64,000 nt of DNA from Cristatella mucedo (GCA_009760855.2 WPIO01000049.1:372001-436000); one strand, 5' to 3'; counted from the first letter of the stretch, positions 11,220-25,600 are shown. Notes: generated by a model not told the origin, from the letters alone. Made by a program: numbers and translations.

Positions 11220-12540
11220 GGAAATGCCGACATGGAGTCTCTCCGCTAGCTCTGCTGAATATTTCCGTAGCTTTTGATACTACTGATTATCAATTCCTTC
11301 TTGAGTATACGTTGTCTCCCCTGACATCGCTGGCACTGCATCGCATTTTTCCACGCCATATCTTTGTGGAAATTTTTCAGAGCACTACTGTCAAAGGGCA
11401 GCAATCAATCGAGGAGCCGTTTTGTTTAAGTTGGTCGCTAGAAATCTGTGCTTTGTTCACTTCTTTTTGCAGTGCATAATCTCCCTCTTGCAGATAAAAT
11501 CACTGAGCGCAAAGTAAGACTTTGGTTGTATGACAATGACTCCCAGCAGTACTGGTGCTTTAACCTTTCCCTACCATACGCCGCGGCGAACTGCTCAAAC
11601 TCCCATAGCAAAACCCCTCAACCACTCTACGTATTGCAGACATTCGCATTTGTATAGTTGTAAACTCTCTCGAATTTAGTGCTCTTAAAACCAGCCTACC
11701 AGTCACGGGCAAAGCTAGTGCTACTCACAAATTGGAAAACCGTCCTCTCAAAATAAGCTCGGGCCAGCATATCTTCTGTGGCATCTGCACTTGATATGGG
11801 TGTTCTATTCCAAAGTGACCTTTAAATAGACGACTTCATTAGCTCCCAGCCAAGTCTGCATACTTCCAGCTACATAACAACGCAAAGATCCGTGCTTGCT
11901 CAGGTAGAGAGACTACAGCCGAGCTGGCCCATGCATTTTTTTATTTCCTTTCTTTACTTCTGAATCTCACTCGTAGGTCTTCCGGCCTCTGCAATAAAGA
12001 CGCTTTGTTGGTGCAAAGCTCAGCTAGTCTTGCCTGTCGTGACCGCCGCAGTTCCCACATTCCACAAATTCTCTCCTACCGGCACTGGTTTCCCATCAAG
12101 TAAAGGATAGACTTCACGGTTATGTCGCTCACTTTTAGGCCCCGCCATCCTCTTGTTCCGCCATACCTACACGAACTACTAATAAATAAGGCTAGGTAGG
12201 CGTCGTACCACCACCACCACTCCCCCCCCCGCTCTTCTGGCTCAAGTCTTGCAGCTGCGCCTCTAACCTCAAATCCTCCAGAGACCGTGCCGTTACTTTG
12301 TGTGCTTCTAAAACCAGAGCCTCGGTTCCGACTGAGTTTAAAAATCCTCCAACTTGGCGAAATTTCAATTTAAAAATAAGCTAACTACCCACCAGTTCCT
12401 CGCAGCATTTTCTCCACCCGTGCGAATTGTCCTGAGTGTGCCTATGTATGCTGACACCGTGCATGCTTTCACTAACACATTGACGCGCGCATCGTATAAT
12501 TTTTTAATAATCTTGTTATTATCATTATTATCGTCATTGT
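11220..12540 (+). mobile_element. Highly degenerate L2-type retrotransposon
   Basis: Fragments of reverse transcriptase remain in shifting frames: 'NISVAFDTTDYQFLLEY' near 11260, 'LCSLLFAVHNLPLAD' near 11450, and a region like YADD at 11525 changed to YDND. The 3' UTR with 'cctatgtatgctgacaccgt' and an ATT-rich tail ends near 12540. A poly-C run with CCA repeats (12210-12235) interrupts it. It is older than the copies at 4228 and 7995. Confidence 0.65.
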
Positions 12541-12544
12541 TAAT

Positions 12545-13605
12545 TGTCGGAAGTGCTCGGTTGCGTAATGCATCGCAAAAAAGTGTACTTCAAAAGGCAA
12601 AATGGACTGAAAGAGCACCGTCAGAGCAGCTGGCCAGAGGATCTTCCGCAGGGAAAATGGATGTGCCACATCTAAGATTTGCCAAGTAGAGGCATTTGCT
12701 ACCTGTGCTATGTTCAGTTTATCGCTCCCACTTTTCGACTTAACAATGCTCATAGATGCCATGTGTAGTCAGGGTAGAAGTTGGACTGACCACCGTGTAT
12801 TTCGGCTGCTGCTGCACATCTGCCTTCCAAGCAACGCTAGCCAGTGATATGTTATGACTTTTCCGATGTCTAGCCTCTTGCCATTTCTCAGCGCAAATAC
12901 TTACCAACATCCTTATGTTTTGCAAAAACACCAAGTTGTCGCAGTTGGCGGCCGCCTTATATTCATTTTAACTTTTACACACGAACAGTACAACGTGGGA
13001 CTTGGCTCGAAATGCTTCGCAAAACTACAGCTCACGTAACGGTGCTATAATCGACAGCTAGAAGTCACCGACTGCTGGCGAAACCAGTTGCTCGACGCGC
13101 AGATAGCGGCATTAGATGCAGCTTAAATGACAGCGGCAGAATTTCGACAGCAATCAATCTCACCGCTCAACCCCTATAATAAGCTGCGCCACTTAGTCCG
13201 TCGCAGTCGCTGATGTCGCGTTTTCATTGAATTACCCGTGATATATTTACAGCGCTATTACGACGATACAGCAATGGCTAGTGTTAAAAAAAGAGAGATA
13301 ACTTTCTAATTTACTCGTTTGCATGTGCGATGTGCAACGTGCACTCTCGTAGTTGAAAATGAACATGAAAATGCTACAAATTGACCGGACTAAGAACTTT
13401 AAAGTTTTTTTTTCAATGGCTGGCCATGCATTCGAGCAGCTACAGCTCTCTGCTGCACTACGAGCCGTAGTGTCGCTGTCGCCCGACGGGCGACCTGACT
13501 TGGAGCTTGCGGCGCTTCTCAGCTTCCGCCTGGACCGGCTGCATTGGCGCGTTGAAAAGCTGCCAGGATGAGCACCGACAGGAAGTCGTGCTGCACCTGC
13601 CTTAA
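12545..13605. other. No gene firmly supported
   Basis: A 50-codon patch at 13416-13571 (+ strand, starting MAGHAFEQLQ) has slightly coding-like composition and ends in TGA. It shows no domain and no splice context, so I do not call it. The rest is featureless. Confidence 0.35.
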
Positions 13606-13795
13606 TAATGTTAATAATAATAATGTACTTGATAAAGCGCCCTCAGAGAACTTAATCTCTCTCTAGGCGCTTTACATTTGCTGCAAAGTGAAATGCAATT
13701 GAATGGTGAGTAAAATGATGCTTGAAAAACAAATAAAACGAATAATATGGTTAGAGGTGACGTGCACAGGGTCAGCGTGCCTTTGCTAAGCAACC
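13606..13795 (-). repeat. L2-type retrotransposon 3' end, young subfamily, antisense
   Basis: An AATAATAAT tail precedes 'cttgataaagcgccctcaga' and 'gaacttaatctctctctagg', then 'cgctttacatttgctgcaaa'. It is nearly identical over ~150 bp to 25408-25600, and to 32120-32297 and 63570-63675 in the opposite orientation. This marks one recently active subfamily. Confidence 0.75.
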
Positions 13796-13819
13796 TTGGC
13801 TGCCACGCATGCGTATCTA

Positions 13820-13915
13820 GAGCGTCTCTGGCTTTGAGTGCGCTTTCGAAAACAACTCACTCTCCAGAGTAACACCCACTTAGTCTTGTGGCTTTGTGGA
13901 GTTACAGACAGGAAG
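13820..13915 (+). repeat. Family 2 retroelement 3' tail
   Basis: 'ggctttgagtgcgctttcg', 'taacacccacttagtcttgt' and 'ggctttgtggagttacagac' match the family 2 tail. The copy runs straight into a CA microsatellite. Confidence 0.6.
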
Positions 13916-13925
13916 AGACACGTGC

Positions 13926-13957
13926 GCGCGCGCACACACACACACACACAAACACAT

Positions 13958-14023
<66 letters not shown>

Positions 14024-14029
14024 ACAAGC

Positions 14030-14076
<47 letters not shown>

Positions 14077-14098
14077 CACACACACACGCGCGCACACA
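13926..14098. repeat. (CA)n microsatellite
   Basis: About 170 bp of nearly pure CA is interrupted by a few CG, TG and AA steps, including 'cgtgcacaagcacacg' at its centre. Long His-Thr or Cys-Val frames through it are artefacts of the repeat. Confidence 0.98.
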
Positions 14099-14479
14099 TA
14101 CAGAAAGAATCTGTGCGTTGTTATTCACGGGTGCATACTATATAGATAATATAGATCAAAAGATGGTCAGCGCCTTTACACGTTCCACGCACTCTAATTC
14201 GCTATCCGGCACTGAAAATGAGAACTCGGGAATCGGTAGGTCTGGCAGGCGCCAGCTAGGTCAGCGGACATCCAGGCCTGTCTTTGAAATCAAAGTTGGA
14301 GTTGTCCATGACTTTTCACGGTTTGCAAGCTAATTTCCATCTATAACCTGCGGCTCTACCCTGCCACAGTGAACCGGCCAGTTTTTGCAGCTACGATCTG
14401 GGAATAGAGAAATTTGCGAGCGGAACCTATCGCAAGCAACAAAAGGAACAAATCCGAATAAGGGCCCGCTGGCAGCCCG

Positions 14480-14580
14480 TCATTACCTACGCTCAAGGAT
14501 TTGAACCCGGTCTCGTGCCCGTGGGTTGTAAGAGATCGCAGGTTCGCGATTGTGTCCTGTAGTACTATTTCCTGCTGTAA
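14480..14580 (-). repeat. Possible SINE with a tRNA-like head
   Basis: The - strand contains box B-like 'gggttcaaatccttg' about 35 bp after 'tacaacccacgggcacgag'. No full cloverleaf can be drawn, so it is not a tRNA gene. Confidence 0.3.
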
Positions 14581-14749
14581 GTGCTCATGAAAAGTGGAGC
14601 ACGTCCGCAACAAGTCCACGGCTATGTATTTCCGCCCAACAGCATCATGGCCAAGCTCTCCACTCGGTAGGTTATCGCTCTCTCCCAAAAGCCTGCTACC
14701 TCGCTCGTTATATACTTAGTCCTCAACCAAGTATCCAGTAATAGATGCA

Positions 14750-16160
14750 CATAAAAGAAAATTCGCCCAAATCAAAGAGTCGTAATTCCGAAGCTCGGCC
14801 ACAAGTAGACGCTAGATGCCAACAAATGGTCAAAGTAAAAACCACAAGCCGCACGTCCACTTGTCTTTTTTGCATATAGCCTGAAATATTAATGTGTTTA
14901 TTGCATTGCGTTCATTTTTGTAGTGATCCAATTACCTGATTATCTGCTGTCACTATAAAAAATTTGATGCACCAATCCAGATCGCGCGTTTGATCAATGT
15001 ACACAGGCTGGCAGCAACGTTTCATTTTTCGAACGATCGAGCTGCCGGAATTACGAAGCACTAAGCATTCCAAAAGAAAACCACTTGTAATGCAGACATG
15101 TTTTGCACTCCAAAGAGATTAAAGATGTGCGACCCTCTTTATCGGAGCTCAAAACTCACGGCCTGCGAAACAATAGGTGGCTTCGAGCTTTAACTTAAAG
15201 TCCAGTTTGGAGAGCTGCGGTAGCAGATCTTCTTGTAGACTGCCACTTATCGAGAGAACCCCACAACAAATTGTTGGTTTTCTCATGCCTTAATACGAAA
15301 CACTTCACGGTTCCCAAAACGATGCCTTTCAAAAGAAAAAGAAAATTCCCCGATAAATGCTAAAGCTATTCTTCACTGATAACCAAAGACTTCTATATGC
15401 TTTGCTCCCGTCGAAAGGCCACGCCTTCCGCGATGCGTGAAATAGCGCCCTAGCCAACAGGTCATCTGAGCTATCTGGCAAGAGGGCCTCGATTTTTGAC
15501 CCGCTTATCTTAGTCTGGCGAGCCACTTTGCTTCAGGTTGTTCAGAAGGAATTTCAAAACCTCCCCCCCCCCCAGAAGATGATGGTTGGCGATCCTGGTT
15601 GAACTACCTGGCTCAGCGTCCGAGTTTTGTTTCAGAATTATGTGAGATCTTGCTATTCTCTTGATTGGCTTCTTGATTTCTATTAAAGCAGTCACTCTAG
15701 GTTGGATTGTTTTAGTGAACTGAGATGCGAAAGAAAGTTTAGATCAAATAAAATTGTTGCTTATTGTAACCGTCATCGTGAGCATTCTTCGCAAATATGA
15801 CATGCACTACTAGCTAGTTAAAACCACTTTTTATTGCGGTATTTTCCTTTCAAATGCCGTATTCATGTGTGCATCATCATCACTTCTCCACAGCATTGAC
15901 AGCTGCAGGCAAGTTTTGAGTGGAGCGCTGCACGTGGCGGGCCGGCTGGTCCAAGGTACTGGAGTGGCGATCGAACCGGTGTTTAACCGGAAGACGTCCA
16001 TCCGCTGATCGATGTCTGAAATAATTGCACGCTACATCATCGACGATTAGTGCACAAGCAGGGGCAGAGGTAAGGAAAGAATATAATCATGATAAGACGT
16101 GCCATACACGATAATAATAAGAATAAACATCCTCATAATAATGTCGTATACGTATAACAA
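14750..16160. other. No gene seen
   Basis: AT-rich DNA with a C10 run near 15563. No coding motif or recognised repeat was found. Confidence 0.4.
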
Positions 16161-16169
16161 AAATTTCCA

Positions 16170-16660
16170 TCCGGGCGCTTCAAAAAAAGCCACAAGAGAA
16201 ACAATAACCGAGGATTAAAATGAAATGCAAGGTATCGCTCTTCAAAAAGCGTGCAGGCGTACACAGTTGACATGCTTTAAACCAGCATGCACACGTAGAC
16301 GCGAAGGCAATCAGTGCCATTGGCTTTTGGGGCCCCTGGTTACCAACGTGCACTGAATCATGCGCAGACAAGCGCGCGAAGCACGAAGGAACAAATCAGA
16401 TAAGTTTGCTGGGCAGAATTTAGGCGGAACAGACGGCTCTTTAGCTGCGACTTAAAGGACGCAAAGTCAAAGCAAGTGGTGGTTGAAGGTGGAAGCGAGT
16501 TCCAGACTTTCGAGCAAATGAAGAGAAGGATTGGCCCCCAAAAGATTACAAGTATAAGAGCTCAGCAATAAAAACAGGAAGTCACTTTACAGGGAAAGTC
16601 AAAATTGACATAGGATGCTGGTTATCGTAACAATAAATTACCTTGACATGGTTGGATTGT
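16170..16660 (-). mobile_element. 3' end of a third non-LTR retrotransposon family
   Basis: On the - strand, around 16420-16520, a decayed frame reads like the C-terminal end of LINE proteins (WNSLPPSTTTCFDFASFKSQ, then LKSRLFRLN). It differs in sequence from the L2 copies that dominate the window. No reverse transcriptase core remains. Confidence 0.5.
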
Positions 16661-16915
16661 GAGGTGCCGTATCCTAACAAAGTTCTTCCACGGCGGAGCT
16701 CAAGTTTGCACCTTACGTATTTTAGTCGAGTAAAGAACAGGACACCTTTTTGGAGGACATGAATCGAACCCGTGCACTCTTGATGTGCGTAGCAGTATTT
16801 TAAGAAAAACGAGTGCTACAAATTCGGTCACACACGACCGGATGACATATGCCGCGCTGCAGGACTCATCGACAAAAATAAATCCACGATTCCCCTAAAA
16901 ATCAATCTTTAAATA

Positions 16916-16917
16916 TG

Positions 16918-16977
<60 letters not shown>
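16916..16977. repeat. (TA)n microsatellite
   Basis: About 60 bp of pure TA, at the edge of the GC-rich region that starts near 16985. Confidence 0.98.
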
Positions 16978-16979
<2 letters not shown>

Positions 16980-16984
16980 ACAAA

Positions 16985-18952
<1,968 letters not shown>

Positions 18953-19595
18953 ATGGAAGTCGCGCGCGCGGCGCCGCCGCCCGCGGCCGTGCCGCGAAGC
19001 TGCCTCCTGTGCAGAGCCCATTTCGCGTGCGGCGCCGGCGAGGACGCGCGCGCCGGCGGACGCAGCGACATGGAGAGGCTGAGCGCCGTGATGGACGCCG
19101 CCGTCGTGCTGTCCGGAGGCCCGCAGTGGTGGGGCAGCAAGCTTCTTTGTCGCGACTGCGACTTGGCGCTGGACGAGATTAGTCGCGCGCTGAAGAATCG
19201 GCTGAACATCCGCCGCTGCTTCATGAAGAACGTCGCCATGCTGCACGAATGCGACGTATTCGCTCCCGCGCCGCCATTCGGCGAGCCCGTCGGCCTGCGT
19301 GCGGCATTCGACGGCGGCGGCCGCAGCGGCTGGCAGGATGACGATGACGATGGCGTCGTCAACGGGGCCGTCGTCAACGGGGAGGACGTCGTCGATCGAC
19401 CGCAGCGACCGCTCGCCCCCGACTTCAGTGCGGACGGCCCGGTGACGCGACGCCGCAGCAGCAGCCGCCGCCGCTCGCCGTCCGACCGCGACGACGACGA
19501 CGATGACGACGGCAGCGGCTGCTGGCCGAGGGTGGAGCTGCGGCAGCACGGGCGCCGCAGCCCGCGCCCCGCCGAGCTGACGCCGCTCGTCGGCG
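18953..19595 (+). CDS. Exon 1 of a predicted ZAD-domain co-regulator gene
   Basis: The ATG at 18953 has G at -3 and +4, and an in-frame TAG lies upstream at 18842, which fixes this start. The exon ends at a strong donor (GTGAGT from 19596) in phase 1 and codes residues 1-214. Residues 17-100 match the ZAD pattern: Cys17-x2-Cys20, 45 residues, then Cys66-x2-Cys69 (LLCRDC) followed by an amphipathic segment (LALDEISRALKNRLNI). ZADs bind zinc and dimerise proteins, usually transcription factors. An Asp run (129-133), an Arg/Ser cluster (166-179) and a second Asp run (180-186) follow and look disordered. Joined with 19928-20139, 20391-21171, 32983-34109 and 36113-37168, it gives 1272 residues with every splice phase matching. 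Typical ZAD proteins carry C2H2 fingers; none are seen here. Function is inferred. Confidence 0.75.
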
Positions 19596-19927
19596 GTGAG
19601 TGGCGTGAGCTGGCTGACGCCCGCGCGTGCGTGGGCCGTCGTCGTGCGTGGGCCGTCGTTGCTGCGCTGCTCCTCCGACGCCGCCGCGCTGCCGGCAGTT
19701 TCCGCCCGCGGCCGCGAACGTGCTGACGCCAGTGCGGCCGGCAAGCTCGAGCGGTGCTCGCGTGCTCTTTCGTTCGTCGGAGCTGCATCTCGGAGCGGGC
19801 GCTGGTTTTCGTCGTTCGGGCAGCACGTGCTCATTGGCTCCAGGGCGGCGGCCTTAGCGGCCTGGCCGATATTCTGGCTCGAGTGAGTTGAGTACCGTTG
19901 GATTGCTCTTTCGGCGCTCGTTTACAG

Positions 19928-20139
19928 AAAATGTCGGCGACTGCAATAGCAGCAGTGGCAGCAGCTCAGAGGAGACAGCAGCTGTGCCCTCGGCGTTTAG
20001 TGCTGTCCAAAAACAAGGTCACATCATTATGCCCCGCGACTCCCAAGGGCACCTGGAGGACCTCAAGGACGCGGAAAGCTGTGCGAATTATTCAGAAAGA
20101 CCGAGAGGCCTTGACCGTGGCCCTGCCGACCGATGCCAG
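19928..20139 (+). CDS. Exon 2 of the ZAD-like gene
   Basis: The acceptor 'cgtttacag' ends at 19927 and the donor GTAAGA starts at 20140. Phase 1 from exon 1 selects the frame reading ENVGDCNSSSGSSSEETAAV, residues 215-285, a Ser/Glu-rich and probably disordered piece that leaves phase 0 for exon 3. The exon is also fully open in a second frame, whose first ATG is at 19931 (MSATAIAAVAAAQ, then the basic RTSRTRKAVRIIQKDRE). That frame could join exon 3 through another acceptor 8 bp downstream. I prefer the first frame because it follows from exon 1, but the second looks at least as protein-like and could mark an alternative isoform. Confidence 0.6.
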
Positions 20140-20390
20140 GTAAGAATAGCTTCCTGCCACTAGCACCCAGCTGCCCCAGCCACACTGTGGGCAGCCCGAA
20201 AGGACGGTCGGTCGCAGATGCAACCGAATTTGCGAGGCTAGTTATTTTACGGCAACACGGAGCGAGCGCTGGCGATGTGGCAGGCAGTAGCAGCCTCCCA
20301 CCTCATTGCCCATTGCTCATCGCAAGCACTTGCACGTCGCATCCTGTGCATTCTTGACGGCTGGTCGTTTGCTTGTCTCTGCACCGCCAG

Positions 20391-21171
20391 TCCCACAGCA
20401 AGCGCAAGTCGACAGCAGACGACGGCATCCAGCTGAAAGCAAGTGCACAGCCAGGAGGGCCAAGGAAGCTGTCCAGACTAATGCGCACGCTGTCGAGCTC
20501 CCCCGCCGAAGGCTTTGCGCCGCCACCGCTGCCGCCATCGCCTTCAGCTTCCATGGCTGCGGCAGCAGCCACCGCCTCCGTGTCGGTGCAGCCGCTCCTC
20601 GAGGCGGCTGAGGAGCACAGGACCTGCATGCCGGCCACTGCTCAGCAGCAGCCGCACGGCAGCGCCAGCTCTGCTCTGAGGCGACTGTCCATGGTGCTGG
20701 GCGCCGGCCTGCCCCCGGCTTTCCAGGTGACGACGCGCAACGTCAAAGGGGCCCCGACGTCTTCGAGCCCCCTCGAAGCCGCCGGCGCGACAGCATGGGC
20801 GCCCGATAAGGCCGCAGCTGTGCGCAGCAGCAGCAGCAGCGGCTGTTCTGGATGGACTGCTGCTGCTGCTGCGCCAGGTCCCGCCCGAGCTCCAGCTGGC
20901 GAGTCGCGCTGCAAGATGACAGCAGCAGCAGCGGAGGCAGCGCTGATTGGCTTCGAGCTCTCGTCGGCAGCTGCTCGAAAGCTCATGGCTTCCGCGGGCA
21001 GCTGCTGCAAACTGCCCGTCACTTCACCGAACGCGATCGCTTCACCGAACACGGCTGGCCTTGTTGCATCGTCGTCGGATTCGCCCGAAGCCGAGAGCTC
21101 GAATGTGGCGCTGGACTCTCCGAGTTCAGCGGCCTGTGGCCGCTGCAGCCGGGCCAGCGACACGTGGGAAG
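20391..21171 (+). CDS. Exon 3 of the ZAD-like gene (Ser/Ala-rich)
   Basis: The acceptor is 'gcaccgccag', ending at 20390 after a pyrimidine-rich stretch; a second possible one (tcccacag) ends at 20398. The donor is GTGATT from 21172, in phase 1, just before an in-frame stop (21177-21179) that would follow if it were not spliced. Residues 286-545 start SHSKRKSTADDG and include a basic patch (GGPRKLSRLMRTLSS), a Pro-rich run and Ala runs (SMAAAAATAS). No folded domain is recognisable. The donor is weaker than the others, and an alternative donor lies at 20727 (cag|gtgacg). The phase match with exon 4, 11.8 kb away, supports the chosen end. Confidence 0.65.
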
Positions 21172-23289
21172 GTGATTAGCGCGCTGGCGCCGCCTGCTTC
21201 TGCTCTTCCCTGTTATCTGTGCTCCAGTTTTGCCATCGGCTGACTTTGCTGCTGTTCGATCAGCCTCGTCGTCACGAAGTTTTCCTCGACTTGCTTGCTG
21301 ATCGACCGCCCGTCTTGTGTTCGCGTGTCTAATTTGATTTGCGTAATTCGTACAGCTCTCTCTCTTCCCCGCTCCTAAATTTCGTTCTTGGGCTTGCATG
21401 AGGGAGCAATGGAAAGTCAAGAGTCAAGACGCAATGTTTTTTTAACCGTTGTCGTTTGCATGTAGACGAGCCGGCCATGCGATATGCACTGCCCGAACCA
21501 GCAGTGCTTCGTCTTTGCATGGCATTACTACACTGCCATCTGTTTTGGTTTCCTTTGAAGCTGTCCGACCATTTATGGGAGTCCATTGAAGGCAGTTCGT
21601 TTACGAACTGTATTCGTTGCCTTCGAGCTAACTGCGATCTCATAGCTAGTAACTGGCTATATATACACCACCGAGCCATTGTATGAATCTAAGGCGATTG
21701 AACTGCCTGCCACAATTCTCGGGGACAAACGTCTGCATGACCGTGGCATCCTTTGGTATATAATCTCAAAACATTCCACCCTATTCAAACATTTTATCAT
21801 GTGAAATCTGAGTTTATGCTGTGACTTGGACTGCGAGTGCTTCGTGGGCTGCCTCGTTTGTCTTGCTCCTATGAGAAGCTAGGCCAGTTTGTTGCTTGGT
21901 GAACCTGCCCTTGACCTGATCGATAGAATACCCATTGCACCTCGGAGCTCAGCATTAGAGAAGTGCTCGTTCGAGCCACGACCTGCACCCGACAGGTTTG
22001 GTGGAAAAATGCAATCGACGTCTGCTAGGTATCTGTCTGACCGGCAAAGGTCGGGGCTGAAGGTCATCAGCTTGCAGCTGCTCCAGAAATCGATAAATTA
22101 TGGTTGCCAATTAGATCCAGTGGGGTGGTTACGTTTTTCTCTGCTTGTCCATGCGTCCATCAAAGTTTGCTGTTTCACTCGGTTATTGTCCCTGCTGCTG
22201 CTGCTTGCTGAAGAATGCCCTTTGCCCTTTCCGATGCACTTTGTCCTGCCAGTATGAGCTCGGCCTAGCCGACCGCCAAATCCGTGGGATGCGAGTGTTC
22301 GCATCCATCCATTTGCTGTTGAACTTTTGAGAACCTCGTCTTTGTTTTTCGCAAGCAGTAGCTGCAAAGCTATGTGTGCAAAAGCACGTAGGGCATTGCA
22401 GTGCCAACATAGTTCGTGGGGGCACCATGCCAGGGCACTGGTACGTCGAAAGCACGCTAAGATCACTTGCGAGCACGTTCGGGTCTCCTGGCTCAAAGCG
22501 AGCCAGTTGAATTACCTGCTACTGCTGACCCAGCATGCGATCTCTCGGGTGTGCTGGTAGAGAATGGCTGCCTATGTGAACTCAGGAGGTTGCAGTTTCT
22601 GCGGAAGCTACAACCGGTCCTGCATTAGCTATCAGTTCGGTAGTCGTGAGCAGTGGTATGTGCACGAATGTCGTGCTACGGATAACGTGTGTGGGATGGA
22701 GCTCCTGTGATTAGCATTGTCATTGGAAAATGTATATGTATGTTTGTTCGTCTGTGCCTACATTTCGTGAAGTCATGCATCTGCCTCATAATTTGCGCAC
22801 ACTTTTGCTAACCAACGAGTGAAGAGCCTCTTAAACAAAATGTACAAACAAAGCTCCATCACACCCAGCCGCGGTAAAGTGCTTCTGAAGCTAAAACACT
22901 TAGTGCAGCGGTCACTGATGACATCCACAAGCAAAACCGATCTGATGCCCACTAAAATAGAACTTGTCATCCCGAATTCCGACACCCTCGAGCAACCTCT
23001 GATTATTCGGAATAGTGACGACCGAGTGTACAGGTATATCTGCTGGCATGCATATGATGACGCACGGCCTTTCGGCACTCTGTTGCCCGGCAGACGATAT
23101 TCGGCTGTTCCATAATTCGGAGGCTGTGGCTGCCCTTACTCTTGCAGATATAGTGATCTCCCAGTTCCTTCGGCGGGATGGTTCTAAAAATAGCAATTTG
23201 ACGAAATGGAACGGATTCTTCCAGCTATTGAAAATCGCTCTAATATCTTCGGCACATTAAGCAACGTATAGGCTTCAAGATTTTCTCAT

Positions 23290-23945
23290 CTTTACATCCC
23301 TTAATTCTCTTGCTCTTGACTATCTGAAGTAGTTTTGCATCAGGCCTCCTGGCACACCACCTGTTCCGCTGTCTCTGGTCAATTATTTATGCGCCGAACT
23401 TAAATTCCCTCGGGAGACCATGCCTTCAGTTGCCAGGCTCCGAAAGCATGAAGCTTGCCACCGTTTGACATCGTGTCATCTCCTGACTTGATGACATTCA
23501 AAACAGAAGCTGAAATCCTAGCTGTTCCACATAGCTTTTGCTCTGTTTGAGACACACGTTTGAGGGAGTCGAGCTTGTGCATTATGAAACTGTGCTCTTC
23601 GTGACTAAACGTTATAGCTACATGCTTTTGTATAATACCCAATGGACCTCTCTATTTTCCTGTGTACTTTGCTTACCGGTGCTCGATTGAGTGTTACTAT
23701 CCGGGGATCCTACTAACTAACGACCGGTAGTCCTATGTGTGCTTTTTGCAAGCTTGTTTTGCACGATACTGGTTGTTTTGCACGATACTGGTCATTGTGT
23801 GCTTTTGCCTGCGTGCCTAAGCAGGTACCTTCCCTTTCAGTAACTATTGGGCATTGCTTCTCTTGCGACAAGCTGTAAAGCCCCTAAATAGACAATAGGT
23901 TCTCTTTTGGTGCTATAGAAAACTTATTTAATATTATTAATGTTA
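23290..23945 (+). mobile_element. L2-type retrotransposon, C-terminal coding relic plus 3' UTR
   Basis: 'ttaaattccctcgggagacc' and 'catcgtgtcatctcctgact', with 'tgatgacattcaaaacagaa', match the coding end of the copy at 8880-9010. The hairpin at 23877-23915 and an AT-rich tail close it. It is heavily diverged. Confidence 0.55.
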
Positions 23946-24059
23946 TTCTTAATTCATCATAAAAACTTTCCTCTCATGTGTTTCCATACGACATGGAAAC
24001 CCACGATAGCATTTGTGAGCACCCAGAGGAATTTAGCACTTTAGGCTACCATTCGATCT

Positions 24060-24150
24060 CCATATTAATGCAACGTTATAGTGCCCTAGGACTATATCTC
24101 TTTCTAGGCGCTTCACATAGGTCAGAATGGAAGCATGTAAGCCGACCACT
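24060..24150 (-). repeat. L2-type 3' hairpin, antisense
   Basis: 'atagtgccctaggactatat' followed by 'ctctttctaggcgcttcaca' is the family hairpin in reverse orientation. Nothing more of the element is evident. Confidence 0.5.
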
Positions 24151-25404
24151 TACACATACATATACTTGCACGATTGCAGGACTTGAAAGTGCAGAAAGGA
24201 CAATTCTTGTGGACAAAGCAAATACTGCTGTGAGGAATGGGCAAGTTTTTAGCTTTGAATTGGCCTCAAGTCAGATTGTGGTCGTGATTTCAGTCGCTTA
24301 GAAGCTGGGGGGTCATGGTTTCCGAAGGATTTGAGCTTGGGTAGAGGCACAGCTTGACAACCGAAGACCATTGAGCGATTAGCGCTTGGGGAGGCCCAAG
24401 GAGTAAGTAAGCGTCTGAGGTAGGTAAGCCGAAGCGAGAGATTGACAGGACCTAAGAGTAACAAGTTCTCAGCTGGTTTATGAAAAGTAGGTTGGAAAAA
24501 TTAGTACCGTATGATAGCACGTCTATTATTAAAAGGCTCTTCGATGCCTTATGAAAACGCCAATTTGTATTTTTAAAAGAATTTTTTCAAACATCCTGAC
24601 GTCAGCCAGTATGCAATGCCATATCTACAAGTCAGGCTGCCTCTCTGGTTTTGAGGCTCTATTGGATGTGTTAATTAGTTGATCCCTTGGCTCGGTCGTA
24701 TGTAGGTACGTGGAAGCATTGAGATACACTTATGTGGATAAAAGCAAATGTTCTTGGTTAATGATCAAGTTCGAGCCAAACAGCGACTTTCAATACATTA
24801 GGAGAACCCATTGACCATTATCAGCATATCCGGGTCTTTTCTGAAATGTGCATCTGAAGTGATCATCCTCATCGCTACTTCCGGTGGTCTGCACGTGTTG
24901 TCGACCTTAAAGCTGAGTTAACATCGAAGAATGTGTATTAACGGCCCCCATTCACTAGTGTACGTGGAGATCGCTTCCCAAAGAGGCCTGAGCCTAATTT
25001 AATTTGATCTCAAATTTGATCGATTAATTAAGATCCCAAGTATTACACAAATTTACTCGATTGTTTCTTATTCTGAACTTGACAGCTATGTTGCCATTGT
25101 TCTTTCTCTGCGGAGGTCGCATATATAACCGACATCTTAATGTTTCAATAAAACTATTGCTGCCTGCACATTTGAGTAGCCATTGCAATTCAGTTTTTTT
25201 TAAATGAACTTGATACTATTGAACATCTGAATGAAAGATTGAATAGTTGATGGAGAATAGTCAACACATTTGTGCACTGGTTCTTAGCTATCAAAGTTCC
25301 CGAATCGTCCGACTTGTTTGTGAAGCTTATTCACCCCTTACTGGTTTCTCAGTCTGTATTTTCTCTGATTGCGAATATAAAGCCCGGAGTCTTGCAGGTT
25401 GGCA

Positions 25405-25600
25405 ATAATAATAATAGTAATAATAATGCACTTGATAAAGCGCCCTCAGAGAACTAAGTCTCTCTCTAGGCACTTTACATTTGCTGCAAAGGGAAATGCA
25501 ATTGAATGGGTGAGTAATATCATGCTTGATAAACAAACAAAATGAATAACATGGTTAGGGGTTACATGCACTGGGTCAGCATGCAAATGTGGTTAGTGGC
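25405..25600 (-). repeat. L2-type retrotransposon 3' end, young subfamily, antisense
   Basis: The tail of AATAATAAT units at 25405-25428 leads into the hairpin ('agcgccctcagagaactaag'). It is nearly identical to 13606-13795. Confidence 0.75.

Noticed and set aside
13786-14333. His-Thr and Cys-Val repeat proteins
   Set aside because: Translation of the (CA)n tract and its flanks.
20303-21420. Minus-strand frames opposite exon 3
   Set aside because: Shadows of the Ser/Ala-rich coding strand; they lack splice signals that would join them.
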